A program made the position numbers and the translations under genes. 64,000 nt of DNA, from assembly GCF_002608565.1 (NCBI RefSeq), contig NZ_LIXM01000014.1, positions 1-64,000 of the forward strand, given 5' to 3'. How positions within the stretch are numbered: the first letter of the stretch is position 1; the number at the start of each line of letters is the position of its first letter. Source of the stretch: Vibrio sp. PID17_43. Its GTDB lineage: Bacteria; Pseudomonadota; Gammaproteobacteria; Enterobacterales; Vibrionaceae. The notes under the pieces were generated by a model. That model was not told the DNA's origin. It ran no database searches and worked only from the letters and a program-made list of their open reading frames with translations. This document shows, in pieces, positions 8,257 through 16,064 of this stretch.

Positions 8257-8925
8257 TCACTGTAATTGTACTTCCAGTTGATGTGTGACCTCTGGAGAAA
8301 GGTTGAGCTGTTTCGCAAGCTCTTGTAAGTAAGCTTTTTCCATAAAGTTTTGCTCATCTGCCACAATCAGTGATGCGAGATAAATTTCTGATGCTTGCTG
8401 GGGTGATGTCGCAAGTCGCGCGATTTCGGCAGGATCGAGTGGCTTGTGCAGTTCTTGGTGAACTAATTGCCTTACTTGCTCGTCTGCGCCCATTTCAGTT
8501 AGTGCTTGTTCAATACGAACCATCTCTTCTTTGTCCACATGGCCATCAGCTTTTGCTGCGCCAATCATGGCTTTGAGAATCAGCTTTGCGTGCTTGTTGT
8601 CATTCGGGTCGAAAGTTTCATTAATGCCTTGCGCATCTTGTTTGGCTTGCCAATCGTTGTAGACTTTGTAAGCCAGTGCGCCTAGTGCAGCAGCACCGCC
8701 GACCTTAAGTGCACCTGTGCCCATTTTCTTCGCCATCTTTTTGCTTTTTTTCGAGCCCATTAGCATGCCAATGAGGCTGCCACCAATTGCGCCTGCGCCA
8801 AGTGTTTTCAGTTGGCTAGATCTGGATGATGATTTGATATTGCTCGTTTGTTTGCTGAGCGCATCGGTACCTTGTTTAAGTAGGTCTGATTTGAGTGCTT
8901 GGTTAAGAAGACTTTTTAGATCCAT
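8257..8925 (-). CDS. TerB-like / DUF533 (YebE-type) inner-membrane-associated protein
   Basis: A 222-residue protein. After an N-terminal hydrophilic segment comes a Gly/Ala-rich hydrophobic stretch (about residues 38-90, LGAGAIGGSLIGMLMGS and KVGGAAALGALAYKV) with a basic KKSKKMAKK between. A C-terminal helical domain follows (about 110-220) with the AAKADGHVDKEE motif typical of TerB-like folds. The exact role is unknown; tellurite resistance should not be assumed. The start is firm: AAGGAGG lies just upstream of the ATG. Confidence 0.75.
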   Translation of the reverse strand: MDLKSLLNQALKSDLLKQGTDALSKQTSNIKSSSRSSQLKTLGAGAIGGSLIGMLMGSKKSKKMAKKMGTGALKVGGAAALGALAYKVYNDWQAKQDAQGINETFDPNDNKHAKLILKAMIGAAKADGHVDKEEMVRIEQALTEMGADEQVRQLVHQELHKPLDPAEIARLATSPQQASEIYLASLIVADEQNFMEKAYLQELAKQLNLSPEVTHQLEVQLQ

Positions 8926-9018
8926 GAGTAACCTCCTTACTAGATTGAATCCAGTTTAAGGTGATAAATCTGAACCAAAGATTAACAACACAAATAATAG
9001 GGGGCTTTCTACAGACAT

Positions 9019-9050
9019 AAAAAAGGGCTGACCGAAGCCAACCCTTTTTA
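9019..9050 (-). terminator. proS terminator with a UUCG loop
   Basis: Read on the minus strand, GGGTTGGC-TTCG-GTCAGCCC forms a stem with two G-T pairs and a stable UUCG tetraloop, followed by a T run. The wobble pairs fit only the minus-strand RNA, so it serves proS. Confidence 0.85.
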
Positions 9051-9071
9051 TCGCTATGTATTCAGAACAGA

Positions 9072-10787
9072 TTATTGTAGCTGAGCTTTAATGTGCTCAA
9101 CGATATCAGCCATCGCTACCGCTGTTTTCTCACCGCTACGACGGTTCTTGTATTCGAAGTTACCTTCGTCCATGCTGCGGTCACCAATCACGATAGTGTG
9201 AGGGATACCGATCAGTTCCATATCAGAGAACATAACACCTGGGCGTTCTTTACGGTCATCGAATAGCACTTCGATGCCCATATCTGTCAGTTCAGTGTAT
9301 AGCTTCTCTGCTGCTTCTTGAACGCGTTCAGATTTGTGCATGTTCATTGGTACGATAGCAACTTGGAAAGGCGCGAGTGCGTCTGGCCAGATGATGCCGT
9401 ACTTGTCGTGGTTCTGTTCAATAGCAGAAGCGACAACACGTGATACACCGATACCGTAACAACCCATCTCTAGGATCACGTTCTTACCGTTAGAATCTAG
9501 AACACCACAGTTCATCGCTTCAGAGTAAACATTACCTAGTTGGAAGATGTGACCGACTTCGATACCACGCTTAAGCATGATAGTACCTTGGCCACATGGG
9601 CTTGGATCGCCTTCTACCACGTTGCGTAGATCAGCGATTTGGCCTAGTTCAACATCACGGCCCCAGTTAATACCGAAGTAGTGTTTGCCGTCGATGTTTG
9701 CGCCCGCACCAAAGTCACTCATTACTGCGACTGAGCGGTCAACGATAAATGGTAGCTCAAGACCAACAGGGCCTAGTGAACCTGCGCCAGCGCCGATTAG
9801 CTCACGCATTTCTTCTTCGGTTGCCATCTCTAGAGGAGAAGCAACTTCAGCTAGGTTTTCTGCTTTGATTTCGTTCAGCTCGTGGTCACCACGGATGATC
9901 AGGGCAACGATAGGTGCATCGATTTCATCTGAAGCTTTCACGAACAGAGTTTTAACGGTTTTCTCGATTGATAGACCGTGTTGCTCAACCAATTCCGTGA
10001 TAGTTTTCGCGTTAGGTGTATCAACTAGCGTCATTTCCTGAGTTGGCGCAGGACGTTCAATCGCAGGCGCAACCGCTTCTGCTTTTTCGATGTTTGCTGC
10101 GTAATCAGATTCAGTCGAGAAGGCGATCAAATCTTCGCCGCTTTCCGCTAGAACGTGGAATTCTTGAGAACCATTACCACCGATAGCACCAGAGTCAGCC
10201 AGTACAGGACGGTATTCTAGGCCCATGCGGTCAAACGCTTTACAGTAAGCGTCGTGCATTGCTTGATAAGATTTCTCTAGACCAGCTTTGTCGATATCAA
10301 AGCTGTATGCATCCATCATGCAGAATTCGCGTGCGCGCATTACGCCAAAGCGTGGACGACGCTCATCACGGAATTTAGTTTGGATCTGGTAAAGGTTGAT
10401 CGGAAGTTGCTTGTAAGAGCTGACTTCGTTACGAACCAATGCAGTGATCACTTCTTCTGCTGTTGGGCTAAGTACAAACGGACGAATATGGCGGTCAGTA
10501 AAGCGAAGCAGTTCAGGACCCATTTTCTCAGAGCGACCTGTTTCTTCCCATAGTTCAAACGGCTGAACAACGGGCATCAAAGTTTCGATTGCACCTGCAT
10601 TGTCGATTTCTTGACGAACGATGTTTTCGACTTTACGCAGTACACGTAGACCAGTAGGCAGCCAGGTGTAAAGACCTGAAGCCAGCTTACGGATCATACC
10701 CGCACGTAGCATGAGCTGATGGCTCACTACTTCTGCGTCGTTTGGAGTCTCCTTCAGAGTAGAAAGAAGATAATTACTGGTACGCAT
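9072..10787 (-). CDS. proS: Prolyl-tRNA synthetase
   Basis: A 571-residue class II aminoacyl-tRNA synthetase of the bacterial long type, joining proline to tRNA-Pro in the cytoplasm. Motif 2 lies in [19 protein letters not shown]. An insertion editing domain (roughly residues 220-405) clears Ala-tRNA-Pro. Motif 3 GCYGIGVSR follows, then the anticodon-binding domain with [13 protein letters not shown]. The start is the ATG at 10785-10787 ([10 protein letters not shown]); a 13-residue upstream extension is not family-like. The terminator at 9019-9050 ends the transcript. trmO lies directly upstream, as in E. coli. Confidence 0.97.
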   Translation of the reverse strand: MRTSNYLLSTLKETPNDAEVVSHQLMLRAGMIRKLASGLYTWLPTGLRVLRKVENIVRQEIDNAGAIETLMPVVQPFELWEETGRSEKMGPELLRFTDRHIRPFVLSPTAEEVITALVRNEVSSYKQLPINLYQIQTKFRDERRPRFGVMRAREFCMMDAYSFDIDKAGLEKSYQAMHDAYCKAFDRMGLEYRPVLADSGAIGGNGSQEFHVLAESGEDLIAFSTESDYAANIEKAEAVAPAIERPAPTQEMTLVDTPNAKTITELVEQHGLSIEKTVKTLFVKASDEIDAPIVALIIRGDHELNEIKAENLAEVASPLEMATEEEMRELIGAGAGSLGPVGLELPFIVDRSVAVMSDFGAGANIDGKHYFGINWGRDVELGQIADLRNVVEGDPSPCGQGTIMLKRGIEVGHIFQLGNVYSEAMNCGVLDSNGKNVILEMGCYGIGVSRVVASAIEQNHDKYGIIWPDALAPFQVAIVPMNMHKSERVQEAAEKLYTELTDMGIEVLFDDRKERPGVMFSDMELIGIPHTIVIGDRSMDEGNFEYKNRRSGEKTAVAMADIVEHIKAQLQ

Positions 10788-10898
10788 TAAATTTATCCGT
10801 TTATTAAAGTTAAATACTCTCGCCAAAGTGGGCTAGAGTACGAAGGCCCCATGATGGGAAAATGGTTAGCCACCTATAATATCAGCCAAATGACTTTG

Positions 10899-11594
10899 TC
10901 AAAAGCTTTCGATCGCAGTAACTGATATTAAGTTTTCGTTGACAGTAAACTTCACGTTTAGATCGAACAAATTTACCGCATATTCCTTGCTGTCAGGTTT
11001 ATTTTTCTTATAAGCCGGGCGAGGATCCTGTGCGAGAACTTGTTCAATAACAGTGGTCACATATTCAGTATCGTTGCGTTTTTCTAACATCGCCAATGCA
11101 TCGGATGAGAAGGCGACAGAAGATTTATCTGGTGCGCCTTCCGCATACCCACCAACCGCTTCTGGAATGGAATCTGAGTAGGGGATATAAGGTTTGATAT
11201 CGATAATGGGCGTGCCATCGACTAAGTCTACGCTGCCTAGTTCCAAATAGTTTTGGTCGCCTTTCTTAGTGACGCCTTTTACTTCAACTGCTGACATCCC
11301 AATACCATTGGGTCTGAAGGTTGAGCGTGAAGCAAACACACCAATACGCTCGTTGCCACCTAAGCGCGGTGGCCTTACCGTAGGCTTCCATCCCGCTTCC
11401 AGATTTTGATCAAATAAAAACAGTAACCAGACATGAGAGAACTGATCTAAACCTCTTACGGCTTCAGGGCTGTTTGCGTCCCCCACGAGTTTGACTCGAG
11501 ACCTTGCCGCAGGTACCAAACGAGGTTGACGTGGAACGGCAAACTTCTCTTTATATGGGCTTTCAATAATGCCTATTGGTTCAATGGAATACAT
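10899..11594 (-). CDS. trmO: tRNA (N6-threonylcarbamoyladenosine37-N6)-methyltransferase TrmO
   Basis: A 231-residue TsaA/TrmO family protein. The N-terminal TsaA-like barrel carries the family motifs EPIGIIESPYKEKFAVPRQP, FSHVWLLFLF and STFRPNGIGMS, followed by a C-terminal domain with DPRPAYKK. TrmO methylates t6A37 in a subset of tRNAs using S-adenosylmethionine. The ATG at 11592-11594 (MYSIEP) is preferred over a TTG five codons upstream. The gap to proS is 111 bases. Confidence 0.92.
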   Translation of the reverse strand: MYSIEPIGIIESPYKEKFAVPRQPRLVPAARSRVKLVGDANSPEAVRGLDQFSHVWLLFLFDQNLEAGWKPTVRPPRLGGNERIGVFASRSTFRPNGIGMSAVEVKGVTKKGDQNYLELGSVDLVDGTPIIDIKPYIPYSDSIPEAVGGYAEGAPDKSSVAFSSDALAMLEKRNDTEYVTTVIEQVLAQDPRPAYKKNKPDSKEYAVNLFDLNVKFTVNENLISVTAIESF

Positions 11595-11955
11595 AGATAG
11601 TGATTTCAATTAAGGTTTGAAACGAAAATACCATAAATTTGGTTGGTTTTTGTTGTGGTTTTTAAATCTTAAGGGAAGAACCTTGTAGAGGGCGTCTCAT
11701 GCGAATTGCTGCATTATAAAAGTCGGTAATCCATCGAGCAGAAATTCCGGCTAAAAGGAATGTATAAGTTCAACACGTGATGAAGAAATAGCCACAAGTA
11801 TCTTAGCGTTTATAGCTGTGGCTAATGCATAGTTCTGAGTTATTTTATCTATGTGGATGATGTAACTGCCTTCTGGGTAATTTATGGTTAAAATATCGGC
11901 CTTTATTTACAAATTGTAACGTATTGAACTTTAACTTAACTCTCGTGTCGAGTAA
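11595..11955. other. Intergenic region between trmO and the AbgT gene
   Basis: A divergent gap with no visible gene. One perfect inverted repeat, TAGCCACA / TGTGGCTA (11789-11796 and 11817-11824), encloses a 20-base loop. Just before the operator-like dyad are AT-rich sequences (TTTACA near 11907 and TTTAAC about 17 bases on) that could serve as a weak promoter for the transporter. Confidence 0.4.
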
Positions 11956-11996
11956 CCTGCGCAAGCTTTGTGACATTTGTGTCACATATGCGCAGG
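11956..11996. promoter_or_regulatory. Nested double dyad upstream of the AbgT transporter
   Basis: Two perfect inverted repeats are nested. The outer arms CCTGCGCA (11956-11963) and TGCGCAGG (11989-11996) enclose the inner arms TGTGACA (11969-11975) and TGTCACA (11980-11986). It ends 10 bases before the ribosome site AAGGAGG (12006-12012). The inner 18 bases have the TGT-N12-ACA outline of several dimeric regulators (for example TyrR-type boxes), and CRP half-sites TGTGA/TCACA are present but 8 rather than 6 apart. As RNA it would form one long stem next to the ribosome site. Operator or leader hairpin are both possible; the regulator is unknown. Confidence 0.6.
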
Positions 11997-12018
11997 AATA
12001 ACTACAAGGAGGAAACAG

Positions 12019-13605
12019 ATGAGTTCATCTGCTTCGATTAAACAAAACTCGCCAAAAAAGCCGTTATTTACGCGCTTCCTCGATACTGTTGAATATTTGG
12101 GGAACCTTTTACCCCACCCAATTACGCTTTTTGCTATCTTCTGTGTGGCCATTTTAGTGACGTCAGGCATCGCTGGATATTTCGAAGTATCTGTCATGGA
12201 TCCCCGTCCAGAAGGAGCCAAAGGCCGTGCTGCTGATGGCATGATCTACGTAGTAAGCTTGCTCAATGCAGAAGGCTTGCAGCTCATTGTGACTAACTTA
12301 GTGAAGAACTTCGTTGGCTTCGCGCCGTTGGGTACGGTGCTTGTTGCAATGCTTGGTGTTGCGATTGCTGAACACTCAGGTCTATTGTCTGCAGCAATGC
12401 GTGGCATGGTGATGGGTGCATCTAAGCGTATGGTCACTTTTACCGTCGTGTTTGCTGGTATCATTTCAAATACAGCATCTGAACTTGGCTACGTGGTATT
12501 AATTCCACTGGCAGCGATGTTGTTCCACTCTTTAGGTCGTCACCCATTAGCTGGTCTTGCTGCGGCATTTGCTGGTGTCTCTGGTGGCTACTCAGCAAAC
12601 CTTCTGATCGGTACGGTTGATCCACTGCTTTCAGGTATTACAGAAACAGCCGCGCAGATGATTGACCCAACTTACACCGTTGGTCCTGAAGTAAACTGGT
12701 ACTTCATGTTTGTATCTACCTTCTTTATTGCGATTACCGGTGCATTCGTTACTGAGAAAATCGTTGAGCCAAAACTTGGCAAATACAACGATGAAGAAGC
12801 GTCAGAAGACCTATCAAATGACTCGATGGGTAAGCTAACAGATCTTGAGAAGAAAGGTCTTAAGCTAGCGGGTCTTGCCGTTCTTGCTGTATCAGCACTC
12901 CTTGCTTGGACGATTGTGCCAGCTGACGGTGTTCTGCGTTCGGCAACAGGTACCGTTGCAGGTTCTCCATTCCTGAAAAGTATCGTAGCGTTTATCTTCG
13001 TATTCTTCGCAATCCCGGGTTTCGTCTACGGTAAAGTGACAGGTTCAATGAAGACTGACCGCGACGTGATTGACGCAATGGCGAAGTCTATGTCTTCGAT
13101 GGGCATGTACATTGTACTTGTATTCTTTGCTGCTCAGTTTGTTGCTTTCTTTAAATGGACGAACTTCGGTCAAGTATTCGCAGTAGCGGGTGCGAGCTTC
13201 CTACAAGAAATTGGTCTAACAGGTCCAATGTTGTTCTTCGCATTCATCCTAATGTGTGGCTTCATTAACCTAATGATTGGTTCAGCTTCTGCGCAGTGGG
13301 CGGTAACGGCACCTATCTTTGTACCAATGCTAATGCTTGTGGGTTACGCTCCGGAAACGATTCAGGCGGCGTACCGTATCGGTGACTCAACCACCAACAT
13401 CATTACTCCAATGATGAGCTACTTCGGGTTAATTTTAGCGGTAGCGAGTCGTTACATGAAGAACTTAGGCATCGGTACGCTGATCGCAACAATGCTACCT
13501 TACTCGATCTGCTTCATCGTGGGTTGGAGTGTGTTGTTCTACCTATGGGTATTCGTATTTGGTCTACCTGTAGGCCCAGGAGCGGCAACGTATTACACGC
13601 CTTAG
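12019..13605 (+). CDS. AbgT family transporter
   Basis: A 528-residue polytopic membrane protein with about a dozen hydrophobic segments. It shows AbgT-family traits: TRFLDTVEYLGNLLPHP near the N-terminus, GVSGGYSANLLIGTVDPLL in the middle, and GSASAQWAVTAPIFVPMLM with DSTTNIITPMMSYFG in the C-terminal half. Known members import p-aminobenzoyl-glutamate or export sulfonamide-like antimetabolites. Which applies here cannot be told, and no abgA/abgB hydrolase genes are adjacent. The ATG at 12019 has a near-perfect AAGGAGG site. It is monocistronic, with a strong terminator and the nested dyad at its promoter side. Confidence 0.88.
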   Translation: MSSSASIKQNSPKKPLFTRFLDTVEYLGNLLPHPITLFAIFCVAILVTSGIAGYFEVSVMDPRPEGAKGRAADGMIYVVSLLNAEGLQLIVTNLVKNFVGFAPLGTVLVAMLGVAIAEHSGLLSAAMRGMVMGASKRMVTFTVVFAGIISNTASELGYVVLIPLAAMLFHSLGRHPLAGLAAAFAGVSGGYSANLLIGTVDPLLSGITETAAQMIDPTYTVGPEVNWYFMFVSTFFIAITGAFVTEKIVEPKLGKYNDEEASEDLSNDSMGKLTDLEKKGLKLAGLAVLAVSALLAWTIVPADGVLRSATGTVAGSPFLKSIVAFIFVFFAIPGFVYGKVTGSMKTDRDVIDAMAKSMSSMGMYIVLVFFAAQFVAFFKWTNFGQVFAVAGASFLQEIGLTGPMLFFAFILMCGFINLMIGSASAQWAVTAPIFVPMLMLVGYAPETIQAAYRIGDSTTNIITPMMSYFGLILAVASRYMKNLGIGTLIATMLPYSICFIVGWSVLFYLWVFVFGLPVGPGAATYYTP

Positions 13606-13632
13606 CGAGTACGCGTTTAGTCGTTCTATTGC

Positions 13633-13659
13633 AAAGCCTGCGATGTCGCAGGCTTTTTT
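13633..13659 (+). terminator. Terminator of the AbgT transporter gene
   Basis: AGCCTGCG-ATGT-CGCAGGCT stem followed by TTTTT. Confidence 0.9.
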
Positions 13660-13670
13660 GTTGCCTTCGC

Positions 13671-14114
13671 TTAGCGTTTTGCAAGGATTCTATCGAGGTG
13701 ATTAGCGAACTCACGACGTTCAGTTTGTGACAGTGCCGCCGGACCACCAGTTTGGATGCCGCTTGAACGCATGGTATCCATAAAATCACGGATATTGAGA
13801 CGTGCTTTAATGGTGTCTTTGGTGTAGAGCTCTCCGCGAGAACTCAGTGCTAACGCGCCTTTGCTGATCACTTCATCTGCAAGTGGGATATCAGAGGTAA
13901 TCACTAAGTCATTGGCCTCCACGCGTCGAACGATTTCGTTGTCTGCAATATCAAATCCAGCAGGCACTTGAAGCGAATGAATATTGGCACGCTTTGGTAC
14001 TGGCACGATATGGTTGGCGATAAATGTACAGTCAACGCCGGTGCGTTCTGCCGCGCGAACGATGGTTTCACGAATCACTTTCGGACATGCATCCGCATCT
14101 ACCCATAGTCTCAT
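13671..14114 (-). CDS. YaiI/YqxD family protein (UPF0178)
   Basis: A 147-residue protein beginning [11 protein letters not shown], the diagnostic N-terminus of the YaiI/YqxD family, which has a NYN/PIN-like fold. Further family blocks are [20 protein letters not shown] and [16 protein letters not shown]. The acidic residues at D6, D8 and in SDIPLAD suggest a metal-dependent nuclease-like fold, but no activity is established to my knowledge. The start at 14114 overlaps the upstream gene's stop by 4 bases, making a coupled pair. An ATG five codons earlier is less likely. Confidence 0.85.
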   Translation of the reverse strand: MRLWVDADACPKVIRETIVRAAERTGVDCTFIANHIVPVPKRANIHSLQVPAGFDIADNEIVRRVEANDLVITSDIPLADEVISKGALALSSRGELYTKDTIKARLNIRDFMDTMRSSGIQTGGPAALSQTERREFANHLDRILAKR

Positions 14115-14404
14115 GATGTTTTCTCGCATAATTTGGCTTCTAATTCTTTAATACGCACGACCAACTTCGCCACGGTATTTTCTAGGGCAGTGATGCGATC
14201 GTCTTCACTCGGTGTTTGTACTGCTACTTCCACCTTAGGAATTCGACTTGCGCTCTTCCAACTCTTGATGGCTGCGATCAGCGCAGGCATCGGTACAGGC
14301 GTTTTCATACGAGTTTTGACTAGTGCAACAGTTGGTTGTTTGCCTTGTTGTTGCAGTTGGTCCATCACGGCTTCCAGCTCTTTAGTGACGTCTTGAGTTA
14401 ACAT
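14111..14404 (-). CDS. Unrecognised small protein with a C-terminal coiled coil
   Basis: A 97-residue protein. Residues 1-50 look like a helical, possibly DNA-binding region ([20 protein letters not shown], then IAAIKSWKS). The segment from about 68 to 95 has a heptad pattern ([20 protein letters not shown]). It resembles the layout of small KfrA-like DNA-binding proteins, but I do not claim the family. It is translationally coupled to the YaiI-family gene by an ATGA overlap. The ATG at 14402-14404 is used. Confidence 0.6.
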   Translation of the reverse strand: MLTQDVTKELEAVMDQLQQQGKQPTVALVKTRMKTPVPMPALIAAIKSWKSASRIPKVEVAVQTPSEDDRITALENTVAKLVVRIKELEAKLCEKTS

Positions 14405-14483
14405 ATTTTGTCCCTACTAAAATGACTTTTATCATCATACTTTGAGCTGCTGAATTTGGCGAATGGCAATTTCGGTAGTACCT

Positions 14484-14512
14484 TGTGCGAGATCTCTCAC
14501 ACGGCGTGTGAG
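14484..14512. promoter_or_regulatory. UvrY/VarA(GacA)-type operator upstream of csrB, with an overlapping palindrome
   Basis: TGTGCGAGATCTCTCACA at 14484-14501 closely matches the TGTGAGAGATCTCTTACA-type inverted repeat bound by UvrY/SirA upstream of csrB in enterobacteria. It lies about 160 bases before the inferred csrB start, similar to the distal position in E. coli. Overlapping it, CTCACAC-GGC-GTGTGAG (14496-14512) is a perfect palindrome. The VarS/VarA system is the Vibrio homologue. Confidence 0.75.
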
Positions 14513-14625
14513 AAAAAACGATTTCGTCATCATTAAACTAGACAGATATAATTTTAAGTATTTGAATGATAACAAGTTAACATATCATTAACGAGATTTT
14601 TTCAGCAAAAGATTTTTTAGGTGGA

Positions 14626-14653
14626 TTGCGATTTTACGGGAAAAGCGTAAATT
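14626..14653 (+). promoter_or_regulatory. Probable sigma-70 promoter of csrB
   Basis: TTGCGA at 14626-14631 and TAAATT at 14648-14653 are separated by 16 bases, putting transcription start near 14660, just before the first GGA motif. Confidence 0.55.
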
Positions 14654-14659
14654 AAACCT

Positions 14660-15064
14660 TGTCAGCAGGAAGCAGACATGGAACAGGAAAGCACCAGGGA
14701 TTTGGTTATCGTCAGGACGACGATTTGGTCATTCAGGATGTGTGATCAAGCATGGAGCGAAGGACATTGTAAGGACACAATCATCAATAGGATGTTGATG
14801 ACTAAGGATAGGCAATGGACCCCTCATAGGATTGAGGTAAGGACAGCATCAGGACGATGCAAGGGACACCGCTCAAGGAACAAGTGATGTGCGCTAACGA
14901 GGAATGTTAGTTATCAGGATGATAAGGACACCGCTAGGACGGCGACGTAAGGATTAGGCGAACGGAATCAGCCACTATTATGGATGATGCATGGAGCACG
15001 AATAGTAGCCGGACTGCTGCGAGTAAGACCATGGCCCCGATACCTTTGTGTCGGGGCCTTTCTT
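14660..15064 (+). ncRNA. csrB: CsrB-family regulatory RNA
   Basis: About 405 bases with no credible gene hold some 26 GGA trinucleotides, mostly as AGGA, AAGGA or CAGGA. Several sit between short complementary arms (for example GTC-AGGAC-GAC near 14711 and GCATC-AGGAC-GATGC near 14845), the signature of CsrB/CsrC RNAs whose hairpin loops titrate CsrA. It ends in a strong terminator. A UvrY/VarA-type operator and a promoter lie upstream. The locus is about 2 kb from yqcC-truC; E. coli csrB is also beside yqcC. Vibrios carry several Csr RNAs, so which paralogue (csrB, csrC or csrD) is not settled. The ends are estimated. Confidence 0.9.
15033..15064 (+). terminator. csrB terminator
   Basis: GGCCCCGA ... 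TCGGGGCC stem with further inner AC/GT pairs, followed by TTTCTT. Confidence 0.92.
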
Positions 15065-15285
15065 ATTTTTGCACTTTTACAACGTTAGGTAATTGAAAGT
15101 GTCAACATCACAGAATTTATAAAATCCGCGCGTCACCGAATAAAAAACAACCCAGATCAATATTCTTTCCACCCAGTTGGTTTAACTTTCGGCTTCTCAA
15201 ATTAAAGGCGTTATGTACTGCAGATTCTTAGCCTATATGGTTTTTTCTGTAGATAAATTAAGTTTGTTGTAATCAAGGAATAGAT

Positions 15286-15792
15286 GTGACCATAGTAACC
15301 AGAAGAATGCTTCTTCTACCCTACAATGAGTCGTTGCAACTAGAGTTCGTGATGTTGAATTGCTGTGCTCAAAATCGCGCAGAAATGAACGGGCCGTATA
15401 CGGTATCTTCGGCAAAGCAATTGTTTGAAAAGATACTGGATGATGAGAATGTCTATAGCATGGCTGTGTTAGAAAGTACCAACCGTGACTACATGGGACA
15501 CGTGTTCATTTCTCATCTTGATGACGAACCTGAGCTAGGGTTTATCTTTGATAAAGCTTATTGGGGTAAAGGGTTAGCGACAGAAGCGCTAAAGGCGTTT
15601 TTGCCGAAGGCATGTCGTGAACTAGGGCTGCACAAAGTAAAAGCAGGTGTGAATAGCCACCATGAAGCACCCATGGCTGTACTGGAAAAACTTGGATTTA
15701 TAAAGAAAAGAGAAAGCAAGGACCTATACGGCCCTTACTTTGAGATGGAATTTACAAGCGATGTGGCGGTAGGTGAAAGTTCAGCGGCCTAA
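15286..15792 (+). CDS. GNAT family N-acetyltransferase (RimJ/RimL-like)
   Basis: A 168-residue GNAT-fold protein. The acetyl-CoA binding region is YWGKGLATEALKAFL (about residues 101-115), followed by KVKAGVNSHHEAPMAVLEKLGFIKKRE, the classic N-x-x-x-x-x-x-LEKLGF block of RimJ/RimL-type enzymes. The substrate is unknown. It starts with GTG at 15286, eight bases after AAGGA; the ATG two bases earlier is immediately closed by TGA. Its 3' end overlaps the convergent DUF3301 gene by 41 bases. Confidence 0.82.
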   Translation: MTIVTRRMLLLPYNESLQLEFVMLNCCAQNRAEMNGPYTVSSAKQLFEKILDDENVYSMAVLESTNRDYMGHVFISHLDDEPELGFIFDKAYWGKGLATEALKAFLPKACRELGLHKVKAGVNSHHEAPMAVLEKLGFIKKRESKDLYGPYFEMEFTSDVAVGESSAA

Positions 15793-16051
15793 ATCCTATC
15801 ATCGTCAGTTGTCCTTGGTAGCAATCATCACCAAGAGATGAAAACTCAAACTCATACACGGTATGCCAACGCCAGACTCCCTCTGGCGTTTTCAGTTTAT
15901 GGGCACCAAAAGCGATGCTGACTAATTGCAGGTCCAGTTGCTCGCATTTACGTGCAATAGCGACTTTCGCCAATTCCGATTGGCGTCGTTGTTGCCAAAA
16001 TAGAAAGCAAAAAAAGCACAGTGCCAAAATTGCGATTAGGTCATCAATCAT
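15752..16051 (-). CDS. DUF3301 domain membrane-anchored protein
   Basis: A 99-residue protein. One N-terminal transmembrane segment (DLIAILALCFFCFLFW) is followed by a basic QQRRQSELAK, then a small soluble domain with the WRWHTVYEFEFSS motif of the DUF3301 family. The function is unknown. It lies just downstream of the DUF3549 gene (13-base gap), probably in one transcript, and its 3' end overlaps the GNAT gene on the other strand. Confidence 0.78.
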   Translation of the reverse strand: MIDDLIAILALCFFCFLFWQQRRQSELAKVAIARKCEQLDLQLVSIAFGAHKLKTPEGVWRWHTVYEFEFSSLGDDCYQGQLTMIGFRPLNFHLPPHRL

Positions 16052-16064
16052 CCTTAACCCTTTC

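Noticed and set aside
8257..8925. Tellurite-resistance function for the TerB-like protein
   Set aside because: Only a TerB-like fold is suggested. No other ter genes are near, so resistance is not supported.
11969..11986. A CRP site at the inner dyad of the AbgT promoter
   Set aside because: TGTGA and TCACA are present but separated by 8 bases rather than the 6 of a standard CRP site, so a CRP assignment is not supported.
14496..14512. An intrinsic terminator at CTCACAC-GGC-GTGTGAG
   Set aside because: It is followed by an A run on the plus strand and no T run on the minus strand, so it does not fit a terminator in either direction.
14678..14887. A 69-codon open frame within the CsrB interval
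   Set aside because: The sequence is explained by regularly spaced GGA motifs and hairpins of a Csr RNA. The frame has no ribosome site and an improbable composition.
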